64,000 bases of DNA, from contig JABRWC010000017.1 of assembly GCA_039961675.1 (NCBI GenBank), positions 3,474 to 67,473 on the forward strand. The letters run 5' to 3'. The position numbers and the translations under genes were made by a program. Position 1 is the first letter of the stretch. The number at the start of each line of letters is the position of its first letter. Positions 41,600 through 50,962 of the stretch are shown piece after piece. Origin of the DNA: JABRWC01 sp039961675 (lineage in GTDB: Bacteria > Planctomycetota > Phycisphaerae > UBA1845 > Fen-1342). Under the pieces are notes generated by a model. The model saw only the letters and a program-made list of their open reading frames with translations. It did not search any database and was not told where the DNA came from.

Positions 41600-43147
41600 T
41601 CAGCCGCGCGCGACGGCGCGCAGCTCGGCGCTCTCGCGCAGCAGCTCCAGTGCGGCGCGGATGTCGTCGCCGAACTCGCGGTCCGCTTCGGCGTGGGCGA
41701 TGCGGCGACGTACAATCTCGCGTGCGTGCCGCGGACCGACGCCCGGGGCGAGCGGGTCGCGGTAATCCAAGGCCTGCGCGGCGCACATCATCTCGATCGC
41801 AAGCACGGTCTCGGCGCGGTCGATGATCTCGTACAGCTTGAGCGCCGAGGTGCCGCCCATGCTCACGTGATCTTCCTGTCCGAGCGAGGTGGGGATCGAG
41901 TCCGTCGAGGCCGGCGACGCCAGCACCTTGCACTCGTTCACCAGCGCCGCCGCCGTGTACTGCGGCAGCATGAAGCCGCTGTTCAGGCCCGTGTCACGCA
42001 TCAGCAGCTTGGGCAGGCCGTCCTCGCCGCTCAGCAGTAGGTAGATGCGACGCTCGGAGATGTTCGCCAACTCCGTGAGGGCGATCGCCAGGTAGTCCAT
42101 GACCAGCGCCAGCGGCTCGCCGTGAAACGCCCCGCCGGAGACGGCCTCGGCTGGGGCGGATTCATGCGGCGCGCCCGTCGGCCCGAACAGCAGCGGGTTG
42201 TCCGTGACGCTGTTGATCTCGCGTTCGACGACGGTGCAGAAGTGATCGAGCGCGTCGCGGATCGCGCCGTGAACCTGCGGCGCGCAGCGGAGCGAGTACG
42301 GGTCCTGCACCTTGTCGCAATGCGCGTGCGCTTTGAGGATTTCGCTGCCCGCCATGTGCCGGCGGACGTTGGCCGCGACGACGGCCGCCCCCGGATGCGG
42401 GCGCAGCCCGTGCAGGCGCGGGTCCATTGGCCGCACGCTGCCCTGAAGCCCCTCGAGCGACATGCACAGCACCAGGTCGGCCAGGTCGACCAAGCGGCGC
42501 GAACGCACACCGACGCTGGCCGCGTATGCGGCCATGAACTGCGTGCCGTTGATCAGCGCCAACCCTTCCTTGGCGGCCAGGCGGGCGGGCGCCAGGCCGC
42601 ATCGCGCAAGCACGTCGGCGCTCGGCTCGGGCACGCCGGCGTGCGGGCCGCACTGCACCCGCCCGCGCCCGATGAGCGGCAGGAACAGGTGCGCGAGCGG
42701 CGCGAGGTCGCCGCTGGCCCCGAGCGAGCCGCGCGTCGGCACGACCGGCAGCAGATCGGCGTTGAGCCACGCCGCGAGCTGCTCGACGATCATCGGCCGC
42801 ACGCCGCTGTGGCCGGCCAGCAGCATGTGCAGTTTGAAGAGCAGCATCCAGCGGACGATCTCGGGCGGGACGGGCGGGCCGACGCCGACGGCGTGCGAGA
42901 CGAGCAGGTTCTCCTGGAGCTGGTCGACCTGCTCCGGCGCGATGCGTTTGTTCTTCAGGTGGCCGAAGCCGGTGTTGATGCCGTACACCGCCTCGCCGCG
43001 CTGCGCGATCTGCTCCACCCACGCGCGGCCGCGCTCGACGGCGCGCAGCGCCTCGGGCGCCAGCGCGACGCGCAGCGGCGACCCGAGCGCGGCGTCGAGC
43101 ACTTCCCATGTCAGCGGGCCGGTCCCAAGCGTCAGCTCGATCGGCAT
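41600..43147 (-). CDS. hutH: Histidine ammonia-lyase
   Basis: 515 residues, normal for the family. The tripeptide that forms the MIO cofactor is Ala144-Ser145-Gly146 in GSLGASGDLAPLAH. YGINTGFG, NGTQFM, QDPYSLRC and SVTDNPL complete the active-site signatures. The enzyme converts L-histidine to trans-urocanate and ammonia; closely related aminomutases and tyrosine lyases share these motifs, but the QDxYSLRC and the His at GHLKNKRI-type loop favour HutH. No other hut genes are in the window. Its ATG overlaps the stop of the upstream PDZ/HEAT gene (TCAT on the plus strand), implying coupling. Confidence 0.9.
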   Translation of the reverse strand: MPIELTLGTGPLTWEVLDAALGSPLRVALAPEALRAVERGRAWVEQIAQRGEAVYGINTGFGHLKNKRIAPEQVDQLQENLLVSHAVGVGPPVPPEIVRWMLLFKLHMLLAGHSGVRPMIVEQLAAWLNADLLPVVPTRGSLGASGDLAPLAHLFLPLIGRGRVQCGPHAGVPEPSADVLARCGLAPARLAAKEGLALINGTQFMAAYAASVGVRSRRLVDLADLVLCMSLEGLQGSVRPMDPRLHGLRPHPGAAVVAANVRRHMAGSEILKAHAHCDKVQDPYSLRCAPQVHGAIRDALDHFCTVVEREINSVTDNPLLFGPTGAPHESAPAEAVSGGAFHGEPLALVMDYLAIALTELANISERRIYLLLSGEDGLPKLLMRDTGLNSGFMLPQYTAAALVNECKVLASPASTDSIPTSLGQEDHVSMGGTSALKLYEIIDRAETVLAIEMMCAAQALDYRDPLAPGVGPRHAREIVRRRIAHAEADREFGDDIRAALELLRESAELRAVARG

Positions 43148-45918
43148 CACGGCGCCCCCTGCGGTTGCTGTTCCCAGTCGGCCAAACGGGCTTCCGTTTC
43201 CTGGATGAAGGTCTCGAGGTCCGGCAGCCCGGCCGCGATCATGCGCGCGTCCACGAGCCGCCGCAGCTCGGCCCGGGCCATGCGCCGGTAGTAGTCGGCC
43301 GGCAGCGCGAGGTTCTCCAGCGGCAGCAGCTCGATCGCTCCCGTGGCCGTCGCCAGCCGGTACACCCCCCCGCCGTCTTCCGGTACCCGCGCGAAGTAGA
43401 CCCAGGCGGGATCGCAACGCTCGTAGGGCATGGACTCGGGCACGAGCGCGGGGAACGGGTCGTCGCCCGGCAGCGCAACGCGCTGCGCGGACTCCGCGTC
43501 CGGGTCGAACGTCAGCAGTCCCTGGTCGGAGAAGAGATACACGGTCGTGCGACCGGCGCCGTCGCGGTGGGCTCGGACGAAGCAGCGCGGCGGGCGCTCC
43601 AGCCCGGCCGCTTCCGCCAGCCACGCGGACGACCAGAGCCGCTGTCGCTCTGGATCCACGATGGCTTCCGGGCCGCCCCGAAGGGCGACCTGCACGAGCC
43701 GTGGGTCGCCGGGGACGGGCTGGATCGAGCCGATCTCGGGCAGATCGGGATCGGCGGCGAACTGCCGATTCGCGCGCAGCTCCGCGCGAAGGAACTCGCT
43801 GGTCTCGCCCGCAGGCGGCGGCGCGGATTCCGCCAGCTCCGCGAACCGGTCGAAGACCGGGCCGATGCAGCCGTCGAACACCGGAATGTCGGCTGTGGCG
43901 ACGTTCATTCGCAGCGCCGCGCCGCGCCCCGGCGTGACTTCGATGAGCCGCCGCAACTCGTAGACCCACACACGCCCGCTCGTGCGCTGCCAGCCGACCC
44001 ACGGCCAGGTGATCGGGCTTGGGAACCACTCGCTCGGCGGCGCGGCGAGCGCTTCGAGCGCGCCGGAGGCGGAGTCGAACCGCAACAGCCGCCGGTCGCG
44101 GGCCAGGATCAGCCAATTGCCGTCCTGGTACTCGACCGCCAGCAGCGGAGTGCGCAGGGCGTCGTGCGCGGCCGCCGACGCCGGCGGCTTCTCGCGAAAC
44201 CCGATCGTGCTTTCCAGCGCCGCGGCTTCCGCGCTTCCCTGGAGCGGGGCGAGCGCCATACGCGCGGCGGGCATGTCGCCGCCGGCCAACCGGCGGAGCG
44301 CCTCAATCTGAGCGACCCAGCGCTCGCGATCGACGGGGCGCGACTCCGCAGCGCGTTGGCGCGCGGCGAGAAACACGTCGTCCTGCGGCCGCTCCGCGAC
44401 ATACTCCAGCAGGGCCGTTGCGCGGGCGAACGGCAGCACCTCCTCGTCGCTGAAGTTCGGGAGCATGGCGTGCAGGTGCCGCCGAACGACCGCGTACGCA
44501 TCGCCGTCGAGCGCGGTGAGCATCCAGGTCGCGTACTCGGCCAAGGCGACGTGTCCGCGCACGTTTACGGCGGTCAGCGCTTCGTCGAGCTTCGGTTCGT
44601 CGCGCAGGCGGTACAGGAACAATGCCAACCGGGCCGCGACGGCGGGGTTGCGGATCAGGCTGCTGCTTTCGTCTGGGCGGGGCGGATGGCGGAGGATGTC
44701 GAGCGCGTGTTCGTACAGCCCGTCCACGGCGAGCTGCGTGTCCCCGTTCACGAACGGCAGCCACGCATCCGTCTCGACGCGAATCCACTTGGCGACGCCC
44801 TGCTGAGACGTGCGCAGAATTCGGCTGCGCGGCTCGACCAGGCGGCAGCATTCCGAGCGAAGATCGAGGTCGTAGAGCATCCAGCCGCAAACCGCGAGCT
44901 GGTTGCCGGCGACGCGGTTCGTGTCGGCATCGGCGCCCAGTTCGCTCTGCATCTGGTTCCACAGCGCGGCGGCGGTCATCAGCGCATCGACGGTACGGTT
45001 GGCGGGTACGAGCACGCGCTGCACGCGCAGGTCGCGGTCATTGTGCGTCTCGAATCGTGGCTGGCTGCGCGACCCGGCGGGCTCGCTGTAGAGTTTCCAT
45101 TCCAGCAGGAACGGCGCCTTGCCCGGCCCGCTTCGGTCCAGCATCGAGTCGCTGTTCCACTCGGCGCCGATCGGCCGCACGGAGTCTTCCTGGCCGCGGA
45201 GCGCCTCGAACGCCGCGGGCGCGTCGCCGGCCGTGTAGGCCAGGCGAGCGTGGAGAAGCTGCGGCCACTGCTCCTCGGGACCCGGACCGCCGGAAGCTTG
45301 AATGAGAGCGTACGCTTGCTCCGCGAGGCCCTGGGCGTACAACCGCAGCGCCCTCGCGAAGTCGGCGCCGCGCGGGGCGACATAGTCCGCCAGCTCCTCG
45401 ATCTGGCTCATGAACAGCGGGGCGGTCTCGCGCGGGCCGTCGACGCTGAAGACGCTGAGCCGCGCGCCGCGCTGGTCGTCCCCCAGAAGTTGGCGCAGCT
45501 CCGACTCGCTTCGAACGCGGCGCGAGTTCACGTGCGTGATCAGGTCGCCGGGCGCAAGCCCCGTCGCCGGCGCAGCCCGGATCAGGAGGACGGCCCGATC
45601 CGGCGGGCGGATGTGCTCCAGGATGTATCGCAGGCGGAAGCGGATCTCCGGATCGGTGGTGGTCGCGAGGTGGGTTTCGAGCGCGGGGGAAACCGCCGGT
45701 CCGAGGATCATGATCGCCCGGCTCGCGGTCTCCCGGCGCTTGTAGTCATCGTCCCCGAGCTGCGCGATGAGTGATTCCAGCGTCACGCCGTCGCGCGATT
45801 CGGCAATGGAACTTGCGGTGGCGGGAGCGCCGGGGGACTGGGCGAAGGCTCGCGGCGCGGCCGGCGGAAGGCACAGCGCTCCGACGCAGACCAGGATGAA
45901 GCGCGACAGTCCGTGCAT
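43147..45918 (-). CDS. Large exported protein with HEAT-like and PDZ domains
   Basis: 923 residues with a signal peptide (MHGLSRFILVCVGALCLPPAAPRAFA). Residues 45-105 form HEAT-like helices (LIAQLGDDDYKRRETASRAIMILGPAVSPALETHLATTTDPEIRFRLRYILEHI). Residues 110-155 look like a PDZ ligand-binding core (ATGLAPGDLITHVNSRRVRSESELRQLL). The remainder alternates helical TPR-like stretches with a beta-rich C-terminal half (RLLRFDSASGALEAL, LLTFDPDAESAQRVAL, GVYRLATATGAIELL) that could be a propeller. No protease motif is seen. It is the first gene of a pair with hutH (ATGA overlap), an odd combination. Function unknown. Confidence 0.75.
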   Translation of the reverse strand: MHGLSRFILVCVGALCLPPAAPRAFAQSPGAPATASSIAESRDGVTLESLIAQLGDDDYKRRETASRAIMILGPAVSPALETHLATTTDPEIRFRLRYILEHIRPPDRAVLLIRAAPATGLAPGDLITHVNSRRVRSESELRQLLGDDQRGARLSVFSVDGPRETAPLFMSQIEELADYVAPRGADFARALRLYAQGLAEQAYALIQASGGPGPEEQWPQLLHARLAYTAGDAPAAFEALRGQEDSVRPIGAEWNSDSMLDRSGPGKAPFLLEWKLYSEPAGSRSQPRFETHNDRDLRVQRVLVPANRTVDALMTAAALWNQMQSELGADADTNRVAGNQLAVCGWMLYDLDLRSECCRLVEPRSRILRTSQQGVAKWIRVETDAWLPFVNGDTQLAVDGLYEHALDILRHPPRPDESSSLIRNPAVAARLALFLYRLRDEPKLDEALTAVNVRGHVALAEYATWMLTALDGDAYAVVRRHLHAMLPNFSDEEVLPFARATALLEYVAERPQDDVFLAARQRAAESRPVDRERWVAQIEALRRLAGGDMPAARMALAPLQGSAEAAALESTIGFREKPPASAAAHDALRTPLLAVEYQDGNWLILARDRRLLRFDSASGALEALAAPPSEWFPSPITWPWVGWQRTSGRVWVYELRRLIEVTPGRGAALRMNVATADIPVFDGCIGPVFDRFAELAESAPPPAGETSEFLRAELRANRQFAADPDLPEIGSIQPVPGDPRLVQVALRGGPEAIVDPERQRLWSSAWLAEAAGLERPPRCFVRAHRDGAGRTTVYLFSDQGLLTFDPDAESAQRVALPGDDPFPALVPESMPYERCDPAWVYFARVPEDGGGVYRLATATGAIELLPLENLALPADYYRRMARAELRRLVDARMIAAGLPDLETFIQETEARLADWEQQPQGAP

Positions 45919-46060
45919 CGGGGCGCGTCCTCGTTTCCGGTTCGATGCAGTCTATGATACGGGGCCGGTTCCGAAAACGGCCGGAGGCACGCTGGACGAG
46001 ACGCGGGCTTGTCCGACCCGATCCGCCAACAACGGACGCGCGTCGCGGTGAGGCAACCCC

Positions 46061-46597
46061 ATGCAGGACCAAGTTGCGACAGTCTTCGGCGCCGGGCGCG
46101 CCGATCCGGAATCGACGCTCTACCGGCTCGCGTACGACGTGGGGCGCACGGTCGCGTCCTGCGGGTGGACGCTGTGCACCGGCGGCTACGGCGGGACGAT
46201 GGAAGCCGCATCTCGCGGAGCGTTCGAGGCCGGTGGGCATACGATCGGCGTCACCTGTGAGGCGTTCGGCCGCGCCGGTCCGAACCCGTTCGTCCGTGCG
46301 GAAGTCCCAACGCCGGATCTGTTTACGCGGCTGGCGACGCTGATGCGGCTTGGTCTCGTGTACGTGGTGCTTCCGGGCGGAACGGGTACGCTTCTGGAGT
46401 TGGCGGCAGTCTGGGAGTTCACGAACAAGGGACTCACCGCGGCGCGGCCGATCGTTCTGGCGGGAGAGTTCTGGGCGCCCCTGGAGCGGCTGGTGCGAGC
46501 CGCGCAACCCGACGCTTGCGCCTTGCTCACAATTCCCGACGCGCAAGCGCTCCGCGGTCTGCTCTTGTCACTCGCCCAAACCAGCGTCGCCCGATGA
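46061..46597 (+). CDS. LOG-family protein (lysine-decarboxylase-like Rossmann fold)
   Basis: 178 residues. GGYGGTMEAASRGAFEAGGHTIGV and LPGGTGTLLELAAVWEF carry the family signature PGGxGTxxE. Characterised LOG proteins release free cytokinin or AMP from nucleoside monophosphates; others are of unknown substrate. It is divergent from the PDZ/HEAT gene. A TATGAT at 45952-45957 could be the -10 of its promoter. Confidence 0.85.
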   Translation: MQDQVATVFGAGRADPESTLYRLAYDVGRTVASCGWTLCTGGYGGTMEAASRGAFEAGGHTIGVTCEAFGRAGPNPFVRAEVPTPDLFTRLATLMRLGLVYVVLPGGTGTLLELAAVWEFTNKGLTAARPIVLAGEFWAPLERLVRAAQPDACALLTIPDAQALRGLLLSLAQTSVAR

Positions 46598-46826
46598 CAT
46601 ACACATGATTGCCGATGCCTCGATAGCTTGCGCGTGAGTTCCGGCCGGCGACAACGTATTGAGCGGTGCAGCGATTCGGCGCCGCGGCCGCGCGAGGCTG
46701 ACGAAACGCCGTCAGAGTCGCTTGACGACCTTCCGTCGCAGCCCATACCATTCGCCCCGACGCGTCGCTTGGTCCGTGGTACGGCGCATCTCGAGCTTGG
46801 CGCGGGGCAGAACCGTCGAGCACCAA

Positions 46827-47702
46827 ATGATCGTGGATTGCCATACGCAGGTCTGGGGCGCGAGTTCCCGCGGGGTTCCGTGTGTAACCGAGTGCGGCGG
46901 CGAGGACGTTCGGGCGGACATCAACCGCCACCTAGAAGCGGTCCACATGATCGACCGCGCGATCGTGCTGGCGTTCAAGAGCCGCTACCTCAACACGGAA
47001 ATCTCGAACGAGTTCGTCTCCGACTACGTGCGGCGGTTTTCGGCCAAGCTGGTTGGGTTCGCCGGGATCGATCCGACCGACTCTGACTGCCTGGATGAAA
47101 TCCGCCGGGCGCAGGAAGCGCTCGGACTGAAGGGCATCACGGTCTCGCCGGCGCTCCAGGATTTTCACCCCTCCGACACGCGCGCGATGCGCGTCTACGA
47201 GGAGTGCGCTCGGCGGCGGCTGCCGATCGTTTTTCAGCAGAGCCACCGCAATGCGCTGGCGAAACTGGAATACGCGCGCCCGCTGATGCTCGACGCGATC
47301 GCGGCCGAGTTTCCCGAGCTGCGGATCATCGTGGCGCACATGGGCTATCCGTGGGTGGACGAGACGGTCGTGCTGCTCGGCAAGCACCGGCACGTCTACG
47401 CTGACGTCTCCGGCCTGTTGCAGCGCCCGTGGCTGGGGTACAAGTCACTGCTGGCCGCATACGAGTACGGGGTGATGAACAAGCTGCTGTTCGGCAGCGA
47501 CTTCCCGTATCGTTCGCCGGTCGCGTGCATCGAGGCGCTCTATTCCGTGAACCAGTTGAGCTACGGCACAAATCTGGTGACGATCCCGCGCGAACAGCTC
47601 CGCGGAATCGTGGAGCGCGACGCACTGTCGCTGCTCGGGCTGGCCGAGCGGCAGAACGGAAACGGCGTCTCGACCGTTGGCAACGCAGCCGACCATGACT
47701 GA
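46827..47702 (+). CDS. Amidohydrolase-2-type metal-dependent hydrolase
   Basis: 291 residues from ATG 46827. The TIM-barrel metal sites are partly visible: VDCHTQVWG (where most family members have DxHxH, here D-C-H-T-Q), QQSHRN, IIVAHMGYPWVDET and LLFGSDFPYRSP with the conserved Asp. The family includes decarboxylases and lactonases acting on aromatic or acyclic acids. The change of the second His to Gln at the first strand would alter metal binding. The stop overlaps the start of the lipoprotein gene by 8 bases. Confidence 0.85.
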   Translation: MIVDCHTQVWGASSRGVPCVTECGGEDVRADINRHLEAVHMIDRAIVLAFKSRYLNTEISNEFVSDYVRRFSAKLVGFAGIDPTDSDCLDEIRRAQEALGLKGITVSPALQDFHPSDTRAMRVYEECARRRLPIVFQQSHRNALAKLEYARPLMLDAIAAEFPELRIIVAHMGYPWVDETVVLLGKHRHVYADVSGLLQRPWLGYKSLLAAYEYGVMNKLLFGSDFPYRSPVACIEALYSVNQLSYGTNLVTIPREQLRGIVERDALSLLGLAERQNGNGVSTVGNAADHD

Positions 47703-48318
47703 TCGCTTGAGCTCGCGGCTCCAACGCCGGACGTCGAGGCGCGGGCGGTCGGCGTTCGGCGCGCCTGTACCGGGGTTGCTGCTCTTGGCGTTGTGCTGCG
47801 GGTGCAGGTCCGGGGTATCGCGCCTCGAGCTGGTCTCGTACAAGGACCCGTATTTCCCCGAGCGCTACTCGCTGGTTCTCGACGAATGCGCTTATGACGT
47901 AGACGCCGGCGGAGACTACCACATCGTCGGGCGTTCTTCGGACCAGCCCGATCCCGACGCGGGGCCGGTCGAGCAGCTCCTGCACGTGCACTTGTTCTGG
48001 CGCCCGCGGCCCGGAAAAACGCACGACAACCCGACGTCCGTCGACGCGGTCATCCGCTACGTGATCGCCACGCACGGCGGACTGGCCGTGTACTCGGGCA
48101 CGGGGTTCGTTTACCCGAAGCGCGACCGGATTTCGGACTGGGTGCGCGCATCGGTTGAGAACGCCCGGCTGCGACTGGTCGAGCAGCGCGGCGAGCCTCC
48201 CGATCTGCTCGGTGAAGCCCGCCTGATGGGAACGCTGGCGGCGCGCGACGACGGCAACGCCGCCGTGAACCTCTTGCGCTCCATGGACCTGCTTACGGCG
48301 CCCCCCGCCCAGCCCTGA
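47695..48318 (+). CDS. Lipoprotein of unknown function
   Basis: 207 residues from ATG 47695, inside the amidohydrolase gene. The signal GAPVPGLLLLALCCGC gives a lipobox with the acceptor Cys near residue 37. The mature part (SRLELVSYKDPYFPERYSLVLDECAYDVDAGGDYHIVG...LHVHLFWRPRPGKTHDNPTSVDAVIRYVI) is a compact alpha/beta domain I do not recognise. Probably cotranscribed with the genes on both sides (next gene 4 bp downstream). Confidence 0.75.
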   Translation: MTDRLSSRLQRRTSRRGRSAFGAPVPGLLLLALCCGCRSGVSRLELVSYKDPYFPERYSLVLDECAYDVDAGGDYHIVGRSSDQPDPDAGPVEQLLHVHLFWRPRPGKTHDNPTSVDAVIRYVIATHGGLAVYSGTGFVYPKRDRISDWVRASVENARLRLVEQRGEPPDLLGEARLMGTLAARDDGNAAVNLLRSMDLLTAPPAQP

Positions 48319-48322
48319 CGCC

Positions 48323-48673
48323 ATGCAGTTCGCGCTTCTCGAACACTCCACGGACCAGGGGACGCACTGGGACCTGCTCATCGAACAGCCAGGCGGAGAG
48401 ACGCTTGCGACTTGGCGGCTGAGCACGGACCCGACGGCCGCGACCACGCCGATCCCTGCGCAGCGGATTCAGGACCATCGGCGAATCTACCTGACGTTCG
48501 AGGGGCCGCTCGCCGGTGGCCGCGGCGAGGTGCGGCGGCTCGACGCGGGCAAGGCCGAGTGGCTGGAACGCACGGCGGAGCGAACCGCGATGCGCCTCCA
48601 CGGCGCCAAGCTGAACGGGGAGTTCGAGATCGCAGCGCGTGAGGGGCGGATGAGGTTTTCGCGCAGGGAATGA
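48323..48673 (+). CDS. Stand-alone LigD 3'-phosphoesterase-like domain protein
   Basis: 116 residues beginning MQFALLEHSTDQGTHWDLLIEQPG, followed by TWRLSTDP, HRRIYLTFEGPLAGGRGEVRRLDAG and LHGAKLNGEFEI. This is the barrel of the LigD N-terminal phosphoesterase family. In true LigD the metal-binding motif is HHDLRLE; here HWDLLIE keeps the second position pattern but replaces a His with Trp. Such short copies without ligase or polymerase are common in planctomycetes and their activity is unproven. It starts 4 bp after the lipoprotein gene. Confidence 0.75.
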   Translation: MQFALLEHSTDQGTHWDLLIEQPGGETLATWRLSTDPTAATTPIPAQRIQDHRRIYLTFEGPLAGGRGEVRRLDAGKAEWLERTAERTAMRLHGAKLNGEFEIAAREGRMRFSRRE

Positions 48674-48936
48674 CGGGCGGATGTCCACGGCGTTCGCCAA
48701 GCGGCGCCCGCTCGACGAACGCCCAGCCCTGGACGTGGGAAGGGTCGGAGCCTACGGCGCGAGCCGTGGGAAAAGGAGCGCCTCGGAGCGCAGCCCCGGA
48801 TGTGCTGCGGAAGAGCGTTGCCGAGCGTTGTTCCGCAACTGCGCCTTCCGCCGGGCCGTTCGTTTCGTTCCGTACGGCCGATGCGTTACACTCTGAATTG
48901 ACAAGCGCATCCTGCCGCCGCAAGTGAGGATTCCGC

Positions 48937-50439
48937 GTGACCACCGATCGCTACGCTGCATTCGTTCACCGCGTCCGCCGCCTGTACGCCGCCCGGGCGG
49001 TCGAGGCGCTTCTGGACTGGGACCAGGAGACCTGCATGCCGCCGCGCGGCGCGGAGGACCGCGCCGTGCAGGTGTCGCTGATGGCGGGCATCTCGCACAA
49101 CATGCTGCTGTCGGAGGAGCTGCGCGAGGATCTCGAACACCTGGAGCGCGAGCAGCCGGCGGACGGGGTGGACGCGCGGACGAACGTCCGCGAGATTCGC
49201 CGCCAGGTTGATCGCGCGATGAAGCTGCCACGCCCGCTCGTCGAGGAAATCGCGCATGTCACGACGCTGGCGAAAGACGCCTGGTCGCGCGCCCGACGGG
49301 CGTCCGATTTCGACCTGTTCGCACCGCACTTGCGGCGGATCGTCGAGTTGAAGCGCGAGGTCGCCGACCGCGTCGGGTGGACGGCCGAACCGTACGACGC
49401 GCTGATGGACGAGTTTGAGCCTGGGGCGCGGGCGGCCGATGTGGCCGCGCTGTTCGAGAGCGTCAAGCCGCACCTGGTGCGCTTGGTGCAGGGAATTGCA
49501 AACGCGCCGCGGCGTCCGAACCTGGCGATGCTCGAATGCCCGTTCGACGCCGGCGCGCTGGGGGAGTTTTGCCGCCAGATCGCGGTGGCGTTCGGCTACG
49601 ATTTCGAAGCGGGACGGCTGGACGTGTCCGCGCACCCGTTCTGCACCGGCTTGTCGCCGCGCGACGTGCGAATCACCACGCGCTACACCGAAAAGCTCGT
49701 CACCAACCCGATCTTCAGCGTGATGCACGAGGTCGGCCACGCGCTGTACGAGCAGGGATTTGATGTCCGCCACACGCACACGCCCCTGGCGGCGGCGGCG
49801 TCGCTCGGGATTCACGAGTCGCAGTCGCGGCTGTGGGAGAACATCATCGGGCGCAGCCGGCCGTTCTGGGAGCGCTACTTGCCGGCTCTGAAAACCCGCG
49901 TGCCGGCGCTCAGCGGCGTGACGCTGGACGAATGGCACCTGGCGGTCAATGACGTGCGGCCTTCATTTATCCGCGTGGACGCGGACGAAGTCACGTACAA
50001 CCTGCACGTGATGCTGCGCTTCGACCTCGAGCGCCGACTGATCCGCGGCGAGCTGGCGGTGCAGGACGTACCGGAGGCCTGGAACGGCGCGATGCGCGAG
50101 CTGCTGGGCGTCATCCCGCCGACCGCCGCGGACGGATGCCTCCAGGACATCCACTGGAGCATGGGAGCGATCGGCTACTTCCCGACGTACGCGCTGGGCA
50201 ACTTGTACGCGGCGCAGTTCGCGGGGGCCGCCCGCGCCGCCCTGCCTCGCCTGGACGAAGACGTGCGGCGCGGCGAGTTCCGGCCGCTGCGGGAGTGGCT
50301 GCGAGAGAACATCCACCGGCACGGACAGTCCTACCGGGCGGGCGAACTCGTGAAGCGCGTAACGGGCCGCGAGCTGTCGCCGACCGCGTTCATCGACATG
50401 CTGCGCGAGAAGTTCGAACCGCTGTACGGGCTGCGCTGA
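48937..50439 (+). CDS. Metallocarboxypeptidase of family M32 (Taq carboxypeptidase type)
   Basis: 500 residues from GTG 48937, the family's usual length. DWDQETCMPP near the N-terminus, the zinc motif VMHEVGHALYEQG (HExxH), downstream HESQSRLWEN carrying the third zinc ligand Glu, and IRVDADEVTYNLHVMLRFDLE are all M32 signatures. It removes C-terminal amino acids from peptides in the cytoplasm. The 263-bp gap before it (48674-48936) has no gene; it contains TACACT at 48888-48893, a possible -10 without a clear -35. Confidence 0.95.
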   Translation: MTTDRYAAFVHRVRRLYAARAVEALLDWDQETCMPPRGAEDRAVQVSLMAGISHNMLLSEELREDLEHLEREQPADGVDARTNVREIRRQVDRAMKLPRPLVEEIAHVTTLAKDAWSRARRASDFDLFAPHLRRIVELKREVADRVGWTAEPYDALMDEFEPGARAADVAALFESVKPHLVRLVQGIANAPRRPNLAMLECPFDAGALGEFCRQIAVAFGYDFEAGRLDVSAHPFCTGLSPRDVRITTRYTEKLVTNPIFSVMHEVGHALYEQGFDVRHTHTPLAAAASLGIHESQSRLWENIIGRSRPFWERYLPALKTRVPALSGVTLDEWHLAVNDVRPSFIRVDADEVTYNLHVMLRFDLERRLIRGELAVQDVPEAWNGAMRELLGVIPPTAADGCLQDIHWSMGAIGYFPTYALGNLYAAQFAGAARAALPRLDEDVRRGEFRPLREWLRENIHRHGQSYRAGELVKRVTGRELSPTAFIDMLREKFEPLYGLR

Positions 50440-50542
50440 CGCGTTGAGCTCGGCAGACGGCGCGTCGCGTATGGAATCCCGCGCATCGCCCCGCGGTCTT
50501 CGTCGGCCACGTAGGCCCGACGCGACTGGGCTCGGCGGGCGG

Positions 50543-50800
50543 CTATGGCACCGCGACGACCGCGCGGATTTCCGGAACCTGCGCGAGTACCTCGCGCTCG
50601 ATCCCCATCTGAAGCGTGTACAGGCTGCCGGGGCAGCCGGCGCACGCCCCGCGCAGCCGCACGCGCGCGCGATTCCGCTCGTCGACTCCCAGGAACTCCA
50701 CGTCGCCGCCGTGCGAGCGGATGTACGGCCGGGAGCTTTCAATGACGCGCAACACGCGCTGTTCGAGCGTCGGCGGCGGGTTGTCGCTTGAAGTGCTCAC
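50543..50800 (-). CDS. NifU C-terminal-domain iron-sulfur scaffold protein
   Basis: 85 residues. LEQRVLRVIESSRPYIRSHGGDVEFLGVDERNRARVRLRGACAGCPGSLYTLQMGIEREVLAQVPEI matches the NifU C-terminal (Nfu) domain, with the cluster-binding CxxC in ACAGCPGS. It assembles or carries a [4Fe-4S] cluster to target proteins. It is a stand-alone short form and lies beside the 30-bp repeat array. Confidence 0.92.
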   Translation of the reverse strand: MSTSSDNPPPTLEQRVLRVIESSRPYIRSHGGDVEFLGVDERNRARVRLRGACAGCPGSLYTLQMGIEREVLAQVPEIRAVVAVP

Positions 50801-50814
50801 TTGTTCACGCCGAA

Positions 50815-50958
50815 CACAGGCGACACGCCTGTGCTACCAGAATTCACAGGCGACACGCCTGTGCTACCAGAATACACAGGCGGGACGCCTGTGCTACCAG
50901 GATACACAGGCGGGACGCCTGTGCTACCAGGATACACAGGCGGGACGCCTGCGCTACC
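50815..50958. repeat. 30-bp tandem hairpin repeat, five copies
   Basis: Units start at 50815, 50845, 50875, 50905 and 50935, exact period 30. Each is CACAGGCGRSACGCCTGTGC plus TACCAG and a few variable bases; the last copy is truncated and has GCGC. The core CAGGC...GCCTG is a short hairpin. All spacers between hairpins are alike, so this is not a CRISPR. The same frame (CAGGC, GGA, GCCTG, YGCTAC) is seen in the CRISPR tail at 1623-1859. In one frame it reads HRRDACATRIH, a motif familiar from dispersed repeats in planctomycetes and verrucomicrobia. Confidence 0.92.
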
Positions 50959-50962
50959 GCAC

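Noticed and set aside
50815..50958. Treating the 30-bp repeats as a second CRISPR array
   Set aside because: The whole 30-bp unit repeats with no unique spacers.
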